From: Hofstenia miamia
Lineage: Eukaryota; Xenacoelomorpha; Acoela; Hofsteniidae
Reading direction: 5' to 3'
Length of the DNA stretch: 57,502 nucleotides
NCBI GenBank assembly: GCA_900660155.1
Contig: CABFPE010000113.1
Coordinates: forward strand, 143,281-200,782
The notes beneath the pieces were generated by a model that was given only the letters and a program-made list of their open reading frames with translations, searched no databases and was not told the origin of the DNA. Position 1 is the first letter of the stretch. Each line of letters starts with the position of its first letter. A program made the position numbers and the translations under genes. Shown piece after piece: positions 1 to 12,900 of this stretch.

Positions 1-1
1 T

Positions 2-379
2 CTTAAAACACTTAACTTTGCGCATAAGCATGACAGTTCATCCGTCTATCGAATTCAATATGAAATATTAGCGCCTTATTACAGAATTCAAATGCATATG
101 GTATCAATATTATTTAAGTGTAAATCTGGTACACCTTTTCTTTCATTTTTAAAACAATATATTAAGTTAAATGAACGTTCTCAAAAATTTTTGTGCTTAG
201 ATAAACATTCAAATAGTTTTCACCACATAGCAACTAAAATTTGGAATAACTTAGACCATGAAATTAAAATGGAAATTAACTACAAAAAATTTAGAAAAAA
301 AGTGCGAACATTCCTCTTTCACAGACAATGCATACTTAATGACAATAATACACCACACTCCTTCGAAAATGTCGTATGA
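2..379 (+). pseudogene. Non-LTR retrotransposon (LINE) ORF2 C-terminal fragment
   Basis: The frame is open from the first bases of the window to a TGA at 377-379, so the element is cut by the window edge. The end of the frame has the pattern ATKIWNNLDHEIK followed by a basic tail (FRKKVRTFLF). This is the usual carboxy-terminal end of Jockey/CR1/L2-type ORF2 proteins, after the reverse transcriptase. The remaining 3' tail reaches the AATAAA at about 501. No polymerase motifs are inside the window. Related 3' ends occur at 25.5-26.8 kb and, reversed, near 12.4 kb. Confidence 0.6.
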
Positions 380-505
380 TCCTAGATAATGTAAACACAC
401 ACAAATCCCCAACAAACACAAACCACACAATTATATATGTATATGTTACTATTATTTTGTAAATAGTTTTTAGTTTATAGTTTTGTACCAAGATTTTTGC
501 AATAA

Positions 506-3500
506 ATTGCTTTTGACTCTTAGGCTGAGTTTATGTATATATTTTAGCTAGATTTTTATTGAATATTTACACAACTAAATCAAAACATTTAAATTTCTTT
601 GATTAAAATGCCAAGAAATTATGAATTTATTTGTTTTGATTCAGGTAAATTAAAAAATTGCTGATGTCAGCAAATATTAATTAGAGAATTTAATGGGATA
701 AAAGGGTATAAGTGTTTATAAAATGGTCCTAAACCAGTTGACACATAGTATTAATATCTATATTTGCCAAAATCTAAGAAAAATTCACTAAAATTTTACA
801 TTTAAGATGACTAGACAAAAACAAAAAATGCTGACATCAGAATCAATAACTACAAATAAATATACTTTAAGTCATTACTAGACCTCATAATTTGTGTTTT
901 GAACAGAAAAAAATTAAAAGTTCTCAAAAATATAAATTTTGACATAAGACTGTCCTACCCTTTTTAAAAATTTTTTTGCATAAAATGGTGACGTCAGCAA
1001 AAATGTCTAGATAAAAATGTTTTTTTTGAATTTTTTCAAAGTTTTTATCCCAATCGTACCTTCATGACAATAACATTACTATATCAAAAATAAACCTGGA
1101 TTATTTTTATCTCCCTTGTGAAACCAACGTACATAGAAAAGGTTGTGAGGATTAGAGTTAATATATATACTCAAATACACAACAATTTAAAATTTATAAT
1201 ATTTATTAATGAAATGAAGTTAAATTTTACTGAAGATGAAAAAACAAAGCCGAGTAATAACACAGTACCTCAGTTTTTTAAATACAAAAATTGTGATGAC
1301 AAGCAATTCAATAAAAAAAAAATTAAATTTGACTCTAAATTCTAACGTTTTTTAAGTTTCTATATTTTTTGCGATTTTCATCGAAATTTTCTGGACTCAG
1401 CCATTGTCTTGCAGCATTTTCCATTGCTAGCCACTCTTTATCGATTATGAAATGTATACCGCGTCGCGATTAGAACTTCGATAAGCTAATGCTGTCGAAA
1501 TATCACTTCAAATGAAAGTGTTTGGCATGGAAGGAATTTATGAAACCAAGCTTAAGCAAAAATGAATATGAATATAAACTAAATATACCAAAGTTATTGT
1601 AAATATATAATAACTTTCTTTTATCGATGTTGTTAATTTCAATGGCTTCTGCAATTTTTGAATATTTGGTAAATAAACAAATTAATCCAACTAAGTATTT
1701 ATATTAATTTTAATTTCATTCTATAATTTTAGTGTAGTTTATAAATTGTAAAAATATATTTGCAGCAAATTATTTGCTGATGATGATTATATAATATAAT
1801 CGAAACGTTCAATATGTTTTCCTTTTAGAATATATATATATATATATATAAAGTTTTTTAAAAACCTTATCATGACAGCTTTTCCAAATATAAATCTTTG
1901 AAATTGTGCAGGGTAGTGTCTCTTTAATTTACCTACCTGCATAATAAATATATTTAAGTTCAAATGAATACTGCGGGAGCAATGGCCAAAAAAATAGGCT
2001 ATTGGGGAAAAGTGTGATTGCCGCTAAATGCCTTAGAAATTTCAGACCGTTTCCCGCAAAATGTAAGGTTTTTGCATTTTCCATAGCAAAAAGCGGAATT
2101 TATATTTATATCCATATATTTTGTGAATTTTATTGTGAGGATAATGGAGTAGCATTAAGAAACAATGCATTTCTTTTTTAAATTAATACATAAACAACAA
2201 TTTTGAATTGACTAGATATATAAATTATAAATTTTTTACAAAATACTCTCTATTTTCTTCATTTCGTATTAATCGCTATCTTCAAAATTTTAAATAATAA
2301 ATGAATTTAATTCCTAAGCACTCTTTGTTTTTATGCGGGGTACAAAGGATTTTATGAAAATGCTCTCAATAATTTTAAAATAATTGACTTGAATAATACC
2401 TTGGTTTCGTGTTTTTTAATTCTAGATAACTGTCTACTAGAAAACCTAATATAATTTTCACATCGCATTTTGTTTGGAAAATTGTATTAAATTTAATTTT
2501 CTCCGGTTTTTGATTTTAAGTAGAATTTAGTTTCTCATCGCTATAAAAAATTAATGACATCTTAGCTTTGTAATCATGTTCTCAGTGTGTAGTCTTTCTA
2601 TATTCGATTTTAAAACAATGCCATTAATTCTTTTGATTATTTTTTGAGCTTTATATTATTGGTAGATCATTTTGTTCCTGAACGTCGCAATGCGTTTTCA
2701 AAATCAATTATTGTGTACATAACAGTTCTTGTCTAATCCATATTTAAATAAACTTTTGGCGATTAGAAAAATGAATTCAATCTTAATGTCTTTAAAATTT
2801 ACATTTGTATCTCAATAATAAAATGACAGAATATTTTGATATACATGGACAACTTTACAGAAAAAAATATTATAAACGATCAAATGCAATTACTCTTATA
2901 AATTAATTGCATTAAATAGTTTACATAAGAACTCTTTCCTTTGCTAGACTGTAGAATAGATAGAAAAAGAAATTTTTTCTTCTATTTGTTTAAATTTAAA
3001 AAAACATTGTAATAATTTTTATGATAAAAAAATACATTAAAAAATACTACATAGTATTAGGTTGAAAATTAACACTTAGTGTAGGTATTTCACAAAAGTT
3101 TATACTATTCCCCTAAATGTGGCGGAAATAAAGCAAAAATCTAATTTATACGCAAGTGTAATAATGCAATTTACAAAATTATTGTTTCCATAAAACTATA
3201 TGATATTTATCTTCCGAACTTCCAATGATTACATCTCTCCAAACATTTTAACTTGTTTCGTAAAATAATTTATGCTATAGAACACGATATTTAATAATTT
3301 TGTCATTTCATTGGAATTCCACGTAACAAAGTGTATCTTAAATAAATATTTACAAATAATATACACAAAATAACAATTCATTTATAATAATAACGAATAG
3401 CACCAAATAACCTGTCAAACAGACGGAAGATCAAATCAGGAACCAAAGAAACTACATGTAAAATAAATGCCCAAATGTCTTACTCTAAGAAACATTTTTT

Positions 3501-3876
3501 ATACTGTATCGAAATATATTGCTAAAAATATAAACGAAAAATTCTTAGCCAAAACAGATGGTCGAAAAATTTTGACAATCACTGAGATAATTGCGAATTA
3601 CATGTAACCAAAATAAATATTTGAACATGCTCGTCTGTTATAATGACTACAAACTAACAAAAGTGAAACCACCAACCTCCTTGTGAAAATAAAGTGTGCA
3701 AAGCATTTAGCCTATACTCAAAATTTTGCATTATTTGATATTAGTGAAAAACTGTCGAAGTGCATAAGGCTTCAAAACGAATAGTGATTATTAAAATTAT
3801 TATAGGCCATTTCACAGATGGCTGTCTATCGCCTGAATACATTTAAGTAGTCGTTCAAAAATGAACAATAATATGG
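506..3876. other. AT-rich 3' flank of the KLHL gene, no gene seen
   Basis: Very AT-rich sequence with only short open frames that show no recognisable protein. There is an AT microsatellite at about 1830-1851. Between 655 and 1000 the motif TGA(T/C)GTCAGCA recurs (about 661, 830, 988), which hints at a decayed repeat. The stretch nearest 3876 should include the KLHL 3' UTR. Confidence 0.5.
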
Positions 3877-4104
3877 TCAAATAACGATGGCAACTGCTTC
3901 ACATCGTGATGTGGGACTTCGCTCCATCATAGTCCACTCATTCTTTACTGGATCATAACTCTCGATTGAGTCGCTGGTGATCGTAGTCTTAGACGAGTGT
4001 GAAGATACTAACTTCCCGCCGAACACCAAAATTTTACCATCTACCTCAACAGCTGAAAGCGAAGACCGCGCTAGTCGCATAGGCGCCACTAATTCCCACT
4101 GCTC
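3877..4104 (-). CDS. KLHL exon 8 (Kelch blades 5-6, stop)
   Basis: 75 codons plus TGA. The acceptor is ttttag|GAGCAG. It contains QWELVAPMRLARSSLSAVEV, ILVFGG, a Ser/Thr-rich loop, then NEWTMMERSPTSRCEAVAIV before the stop. This closes the sixth blade. The 3' UTR lies below 3877; I could not place its poly(A) site with confidence. Confidence 0.92.
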   Translation of the reverse strand, partial: EQWELVAPMRLARSSLSAVEVDGKILVFGGKLVSSHSSKTTITSDSIESYDPVKNEWTMMERSPTSRCEAVAIVI

Positions 4105-6905
4105 CTAAAACAAAGGAATAAATAGGACTGAATAAAATGAATGTATTGCATTTGCCAAAAAAATTCAAAAAATTCGAAGTCCACTTATGTTAATTGAAAA
4201 TATTTGCAAACAGTATATATATTTACAAAATTCAATTAGTTCAGTGTGTTATCATTCCAATTATCCTCGATAAAACCAGAGATGACAAAATAGTTAGTTA
4301 TCGATTGTAAGTCTTAAGAGAAACTCATTAACATATTTTTATATATGTATAGAGCATATACATGCATAAATTAAGAATAGTGTTTAGAAATTCATAATAA
4401 ATAGAAAAAATAAAACTTAATTAAAAAAGGTATGCCCGACGTTTGTGAGTTTCAATTAGTTTGATTAAAATTGTAAACGATATGAATTCATCTGATAAAA
4501 ATACAGAGACAACCGCAACTTTTCAGTCGACAAAATTTGCATTTGTGTAATATTGACTTTTTTCGATTAAATAAAGTCAGAAATAGTTATACTTCCACAA
4601 ATTCTTCATTGAGACGGCCAATTAATACATGTATTTAAGACAGGCCTTAAAAGAAAGGAAAAGAAAATTCAGAGTAAATCATTAGAATATAAGAGCGAGA
4701 AATTTAACGACTACAACAAAACAAAAGTACTAAATCACTCCAGAAATAAAAAACATCTAGTTGGCAGTTATTCTCTCAAACACTCGGACATTTTCTTAAC
4801 GAATTTCATTGTCTCAAAATGACTAAAACAATTAATAAGAGAACCTTGTAATTTTACTACCATTCTGTTTTTGACAAAACGTCCTTTGATTTTAAGAAAA
4901 TTCTTCAAAAAAGTATCAAAATATATTGTTAATATTTTTTAAATCATTTTTAGCTAAACAACAAAACAATATAGAGAAGATATTCAACCAGAACATTGGT
5001 AAGCTGAATTTTGGAAAATTGAACAACAAATGTGTATTCTACAATCATCAGAACGAAATTGCTTGTTACGGAATGCACACCCACACACAGATTACAATGT
5101 GTGAAGATTTCCTAAACTTCTTACATTTTCAAAGGAGTATCTTTCTACAGAATGTAGAGCACCCAAACCTTCACTGCTACCACCAATCACATACAAATGA
5201 TCAGAACAAACTACTGCACTAAGATAGGCCCTTGGAGTGTGCATTCGAGGATGAGAAGTCCAGCATCTAGTTACTGGGTGGAATGACTCAAATAGATCCA
5301 ACTCCGACCCGAAATCGTCCAGACCACCAATTATGAAAATTTCGCCTAAAAATTTAATAGGTTTCAAATTGCATATAAAAGAAAAGAATTATAAAGTATC
5401 ATCATTTTGTACTTGGGAAAAATATTTACATTAAACAGTCATTTAAGTGGGCGACCTTTGCAGGAATAGCTGAACAAACTAGAGAGTGATCAAAATAAAT
5501 GAGGTATGACGCAATACCCAGAAAATTAAAAATCTAAAAATGTAGCAAACATGAGAGATTTCTGATTTTAATCATGCAGGAGACAGCGTCATTAAATTTG
5601 GAAATTTCCGATACTGAAAACAGTTAAGTTCATGCAAGGAATTCATATTTATATTTTTCCCAGGGAACACATTATCACTCAACAAGACACGATGTGCTAT
5701 TTAACAAAAAGTTTGTGTAGATATTGCCTAATCACAATCAGTTGATAACATTAATATTTTTTAATAATCATTGAATGTTAGGAACGATTATAATCTATAA
5801 AATAAATTCTGAAATAATCATTATCTTAATGATCGTAATATTTGATCGTTATACATGATGTTCACAAATAGCACAAAAAATATACCTAGAAAGACTGAAT
5901 AGGTCAATTGACTAATGAGCACGTTAAGTGCGAAATAATGCATTTCATACATCAATGTAATGATAATTTTCAATTATATCCCAGTCAATGTGTCTTTTAG
6001 TTTTGCATAGGGTAACTCCTGCAAATATACTTATTACAAGTCACAAAGCAATTAAAAGTTTTATTTAAGATATAAAGACGATAATGGGTGTGGTTCTTCA
6101 CAGGCAGTATAGTAGTATTTGATGTATAACTTTGAGCAATATAATATTTTGGCTTTCGTCATTTTAGTTANTACAAATCACAAAGCAATTACAAGTTATA
6201 TTTAAGATATAGAGACGACAATGGGTGTGGTTCTTCACATGCAGTATATTAGAATTTGATGTATAACTTTGAGCAATATAATATTTTGGCTTTCGCCATT
6301 TTAGTTATCCTGGTGAGTACAAATTTAAATATGTAAAATCATTGTCTCTCCTATTACTACATGCAATATTTATCTCTTTACTAATTATGTATACATTCAT
6401 ACAAAGAATGTCAAGCAAGTTGAAAAACACTTCCAAGAACCATCAAAGTGAGGCTACTAACATTGAGAATCATCTTAATATTTTATCAGCAGTATCCACA
6501 TTTTTTGAGGAATTATAATAATATATTACTAGAGGACTTTTTTGAATAACCTTCAATCATTTCTGGCTAAAAATGCAGTGATGGCAACAGAAGAACTTTT
6601 TTTACTAGTATTATATGAACAAATCATTGGTGAACACAAACTTACAATAAAAATTTGATATTTTTTTAATCTTAGTGAATTGGGGATTTCTCTTTGAATA
6701 GTTAAACAGATTCTACAATTGTGGTTTTTCTTTTCAACAGTTTATCACAAATTTTTGTAGGTGAAAATATTATCAGTTATCAATGCAAAACCAGCATCTT
6801 AAAATAGTCACATTAGGGACATTACAATTCAATAATTTTTCTCCTAAAACTCAGTTAAACATTAATATATAAATATACTAAGTTAACATTATATATATAA
6901 ATATG

Positions 6906-6950
<45 letters not shown>

Positions 6951-9900
6951 CAATAACTCCTCATAATCTTCACTGGTAGTAGTAATAGTATTATCAATTA
7001 CATCGTCATTATTGAAAAAGTGTCTGAATCACTTGAGAATTGCACAATATTTAATTCTATACTTGAAATGACATCACAATCTTCATTACTGCTAATAATA
7101 AAGATTTTCTTTATGTTTTCTGTTAGATTGAAGCATCTTAATCATTAGTTTGGATAATAAAATAAAAATGTATACATATTGTCTTTATTTCAAACTAAGA
7201 CTATCTCATCATATGTGTAAAATTCAACATATTAGTTTCCTGCAATATATATTAAGAATTGCTATAGAAACATTTAACATGACTACGTAAAGGCATTGGT
7301 AATAGAAATCTGCAATTAATGTTAGTCTTTGAAGTATATGGATTGTAAATCTTAAATATTTATAGAGATAGGNGCTAAGTGCGGTATGCTGCTGCCTTTA
7401 TCACGAGCGACCCGTGGTGATAAACGTTACAAACAATTCTCACGCACGTATTTTTCCGCATCGAAACATAGTTAATCGCGCTTTCAATTAACTGTCAGCA
7501 ACTTCAAATATAGTTAGCCGACAATCCAGGGGTCAGTACTTTAAGCAGATCTTAATAATAAAAACTTTATCCACAAACGAAAAAATATACTGCTCTAAGT
7601 CAGACNTAATGTTAGTCTTTGAAGTATATGGATTGTAAATCTTAAATATTTATAGAGATAGGTCAATTGACCTATTCAGGCGTTGAAGGTATATTCAAAT
7701 TTCAGTCTTTCTAGGGTTAAAAACGTGGACGAATTTGCTTCCAAATATATATACAAACCAGACACAAGAATATATCGGCCTTGTAATAGCGAAAGTGTTT
7801 TATAACTAAACTTTTTAAAAAATTAACCATAGTAATCTACAAAATAACAAGGACAGCTACCAGTGCCCTTGAAGAAAATTAACATCAATAAAAGTAAAAC
7901 GTTCTGTATAGTGTATAAACAAGAATGTTTCAAAATAACAATATAAAATAAAAGTTTATTGTCAAAATCCATATATACAAATTGTAACAAAACTAAACTT
8001 CATAATAATCATATTGAGTTGACTAAATTTTGTAGTTCTCGCAAAGGCGAATAGCACGGGGTTTCAACAATGTGAGGACTGTTTAAAATGCTCTCGATTC
8101 GAAAGGTGGTGTTGTCATCGATCATTTTTAAACTGGATTCAAAAAGTCGTGCCTTCTTGAAAAGTTTTGGAGGGACATTCTCTTCAGATAAACCGTACGT
8201 CTTCACAAAATCAATGACGCCAGACTCGAAATACAAATTCGAAGTTGAAATCAACTTTGTGAAATCAGTAAGACTATATTGCCGATCTAAATATCAAATT
8301 ATGACATAAATAAATAACAATATATAATAAATATGCAAGAACAGCAAACAATACATCATTTAGAAATGCAAAAACTTACATTGATTTAAATCGTTGGAAG
8401 GATTGTTGATGTAACGACGACATTTGCGAAAAATATGTTCGATAGTTAGACGTCTGTGGCTGAAGCGTTTAATGACAAAAATAATGAGAGCGTGAATAGT
8501 GCTGGAAAACTTCTTCTTCACTGTAAATTCCGCGACATTCTTTTTCCTGCGAGCATCAACCGAAGTACGACGAGGCATTTCAAATACTGATTAAAAAGTA
8601 ATGGACGAACGGCCTTAAATACACATTTGAGCTGGGTTCTCATCTACGAGCCCCCACATGAGCGGTTCGCTTCAAAACTAATTATACCGACAAAGGTCCG
8701 CTAAGACCGCTAAGTGCGGTATGCTGCTGCCTTTATCACGAGCGACCCGTGGTGATAAACGTTACAAACAATTCTCACGCACGTATTTTTCCGCATCGAA
8801 ACATAGTTAATCGCGCTTTCAATTAACTGTCAGCAACTTCAAATATAGTTAGCCGACAATCCAGGGGTCAGTACTTTAAGCAGATCTTAATAATAAAAAC
8901 TTTATCCACAAACGAAAAAATATACTGCTCTAAGTCAGACTATTAATTCAATCCTATTAAAAGCCGATTGTATAACTACAATATTACTCAATTTTTCAAC
9001 AATAAATTAGAATGTGTTGTATTTTTGTCACAGGACTCGAAAACCCTAGTAGGAGGAGCACCTCCTTTCCTTCAACTCCAAGTTCGACGCCCAAGGGGGG
9101 TTATCAGCAATGCCAGCTATTTACCCAAAATAAGTTACACTTAAAAAATGTCGCCAAACAAATGTAAGGTTAAAGGAAAAACTTGATTCGGAATGGAAAA
9201 ACGGAATTTTCTGGAAAAAAAGTAATAAGCATGATTTTTTTCCAACCTGCACTGGTCTTAATTTGCATTAAAATTTTCCAATTATAAAAATGTCATATCC
9301 AAGATAAGAGCAGTGTCGAAGTCTGAGAAAATTATGAATTGATAAAAGTGTAAACGATTTATGTCGAAACGTGTGTTAGACAATTTATTTTTATTATGTA
9401 TACAGTACTGGCCAAAAGTTTGGGAATAGTAACCTGTCTACAGCGTGTTTTATGCTATTTCCTGGAAACTTCGTAAAATTCCGGGAATTCCCCATTTTTC
9501 TTCAAATTTACAGCAGATTCATTTAGCCAATTTTAGATTTACACATATTACATTTTCACTGAAAAGCACTATCATTATAGCTTGAAATATGGTCCGTGGT
9601 AGTGAAATTTCACCAACAAAGCGTGCTCAAATTCATATCTTGTACGAGGAGGGGTACAATTATCCGCTATAGCTGTTAGAATGGGCGTGTAAGTATCTTC
9701 GGTATCCAGAAGTGTTACTCGCTATCAGCAACTGTAAAATTTTTTCCCTCACAAGCGGTCTGGAAGACTAAAAGTGACAACCCCTCAGACTGACCGTCTC
9801 ATTCACCATTACGTCGTCAATCAACCATTCTCTTCATCTTCTGAAGGCAAAGCAAATCTAGGTGCGGTAGTGAAGAATGTATCAACACGCACCATTAGGC

Positions 9901-12900
9901 GTCGATTGAATACTACCTTCGACCTTCCATTGTGCAAACCGGCAGCCAAACCCCGATTGTCTTCTGCAGGCAATACCAACACTAAACCCCTTGAGATGTG
10001 GAATCACGTAATGTTTACGGACGAATCCAAGATTTGCCAGTTTACATCATACCGACCACAAGTTCGACGACCAAGAAACCAAAGATTCAACACACGTTAC
10101 AAGCAACAAACTGTCCGCTCAGCACCTTTTGTGATGATTTGGGGTGTTATAACTGCGAATGGGCGTGCTGGTCTGCATTTTGTTCCTTATAACGAGACAG
10201 TCACTGCCAAGGCCTATCGCAAAATAATTCAGGAGAAAGTTTTCATGTTTATGCGGCATCGCAGACCATCAATACAATGACAAGATGGTGCTCCTTGCCA
10301 CAACGCCAAAGTTTTGAAACAGTGCATTGCATCACAAGACTTTCAGCTGCTTGAGAACTGACCGGGGAACTCCCCAAACCTCAACGTCATTAGAAAATTG
10401 CTGGCATCACATCAAAAACTGTTTGAGGAAGCGCCAATGCACATTCGACGATCTGAAGTAGCAATTTTAAGTTGTATGGTGCACAGAGATTACTGATGAT
10501 TATTGTAGAAAGCTGGTCATTGTCAAATCGCATTGCTGCGTGTTTGGCCAATAATGGCGCACATACAAAACATTAGGGAGTTTTTCTAAATTTACTATTT
10601 ACTTTCTACACGGTGTTATCATATTGTTTCTACATTGTGGTATTATATTGTTTCTACATTGCGTTTTTAGTGTAAAATACAAAAATTTCTACATTGGAAA
10701 GTGTTCCCAAAATTTTGGCCAGTACTGTATATATAAGTTTTCTCATCCTAATATGCATAAACAATCACCGATACTTTGCACTTTGCAGATTGTTATTTAC
10801 GCTTATTGTTGCCATGAAAGCTAACGAACATTTACTTCAAAGTGAACTGGCGCAAGTCGAGAAATTTTTTTGGAATCACGCCGCATAACATAAAAAACAA
10901 CCAATTAAAACAGCCAGCATTACAGTGGAACAGAATCGTAAACATGGCGAAATAGACAAAAACTAAAAAAATATTTTGCAGTTTTTCTGCAAAGAAAAGT
11001 CTTCCTAAATATGAAACTGCAGCATAATTCCGTTAAATTAATGGCCACCACGGTTTTCTTGTTTGCTTCCACACTTGCATGAATTTAAAGGTGAATATTT
11101 CGGTAATTTTTCATCGTTACCGTTACACAAGTAGTAACATTGCATTGCTTTATATATTTTTTCAAATATGGAGTCTTTCTTTTCAAATGGAAGTAGATCA
11201 ATTGTATCAAAATACCCATTGAGATTCAAACCAGTGCGAAAAATTACTCTTTGAATATAAAAGGTTGTTTCTCGTTGAAATGAACACCCCTTAAGTCTTA
11301 TCAACCTGCACCCAAAAATCTGAGTTATTCTTATGGTTTATGGAGAGCGCGCAATGATTGTAAGGACAATGAAGTGCAAAATTTTCACTAACCAAGCCTA
11401 AGTAGTCCGGATAATAAAACTTCCTTATAATTCTATTTCATACATAAATGCAGAAATATATATATATATATATATGAGTAACCGAGGCTTTGTGCTTTCG
11501 CAATATCAAAATTTGTGAAGCAGAGAAAAACTGCCATAAAATATTTTGAGTAAGCACATCAATGAAATTAATCTGATTACATTTTTATTAACATGTTTTG
11601 TATTTTGAGACTTAATTTACACATTCACATTCTATAGCCTATGAATGTTCATTTTTTTACAAATATGCAATATAACTATTGTATAAAAATATTACCTACG
11701 TTGTTCTACAAATGTGTATCTACATATGCGAGAAGTGTTATACATTATAAAGGTAATTTCTTTTAGGGAATACAAATTATTATTCTCAAGAAATGTAGAT
11801 ATCACAGGATTTGAGAAAACTTGTAAGTTTAGCATTCCTGTATAAAACTGATGACCAATACAAGGGTTATTACATTGGATAATAGCTTCAAAAGTATACA
11901 ATATGGCAACTCTAATAACAATTTGTACTTGCGAAAGTAACGGCTGCAAAGGCATGTCGCGGTTGCAGAAGGGTCCCAACAATTTGCCAAATACCACGAT
12001 CAGCGTCGAAACATTCAATAGACGTTCCCAACTCTGCGCCAATCCAACCACCCATTGCAAAAATTGCATTGCCTAAAAAATAATCGTGAATACAAATGAT
12101 AAACCGTACAAATATGTTACACAGTTTTAACGTTTAAAATTAATATTAGCTATCATATATTTGCTTGTATACTATTTGTTTGCACATGATACACTACGCA
12201 ATTAAGAACAAATACGTATATATAAATATGAACAATCTATAAACTAGGCTACAATTTACAAAAATATATATAACTATAACAAAAATCTGAGACCAACACT
12301 AAGTTATTACATTTCGCAATACATTTAGTCTCTTAGATGTTCTTAATTAATATGTTATATTTTAGCTGTTTTTCAAATTAGGTGAAAGATTCAGCGATTT
12401 TTATATCCTTGTAGAAGTTATTCCATATAGTGATCGTTGAAACGCTATATGAATGCTCCCACGACGAATACTTTGCTTGATGCACAAAAATGCCTTTATT
12501 TGTTCGAAAATTAATGATGAATTTGTTGTTTATTTGATTTTGTGTGCTTAGTATATTGATTTGTTTGTATAGGTTTATCAAACAGGTATTGCATGTAGTA
12601 TTTTGTTGCTAATATTTTGTAATGTTCAAATTTTCCAATATTAGATAATCTAACCATTCATGGTTAGCGCAGTTAAATAAAAAAACAGAATTCAGATATC
12701 TTTAAAAATGATGGCGTAATAATTTTTAAATTTGGCAAATTCGTAAATTATATATATATATAATTTCTTCTTCATCTAATATCTCAAGCAGTTCTTGGTA
12801 TATCAACTTGAAAATTGGTGGACACCTAAACTTTAAGGGCGATTCAAGTATATATTAATTTGAAATAGATTGACTTGTAACTTTAAGTAATAAATGCCTT

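Larger units (their letters stand above)
5885..7720. mobile_element. Possible piggyBac-like element (termini only)
   Basis: On the right, the minus strand reads TTAA (7720-7717) followed by CCCTAGAAAGACTGAA (7716-7701). CCCTAGAAAG beside TTAA is the hallmark of piggyBac termini. Further in is CCTGAATAGGTCAATTGACC (7680-7661). On the left, the plus strand has CCTAGAAAGACTGA directly followed by ATAGGTCAATTGAC (5885-5912), the same two blocks with the spacer missing. The left copy lacks a flanking TTAA. No transposase is visible between them, so this would be a non-autonomous or broken copy. The interior includes AT repeats and assembly joints. Confidence 0.45.

Noticed and set aside
1118..1345. 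75-aa plus-strand open frame
   Set aside because: Lys/Asn-rich composition as expected from AT-rich DNA, with no motif.
4926..5222. 98-aa plus-strand open frame
   Set aside because: Antisense shadow of KLHL exon 7 with no motif.
8088..8309. 73-aa plus-strand open frame
   Set aside because: Antisense to exon 2 of the nested gene. The minus strand has the splice and termination signals.
11692..12069. 125-aa minus-strand open frame
   Set aside because: It overlaps the KLHL blade-3 exon in another frame. The exon frame gives a perfect Kelch blade with correct splice phases, so this one is a shadow.
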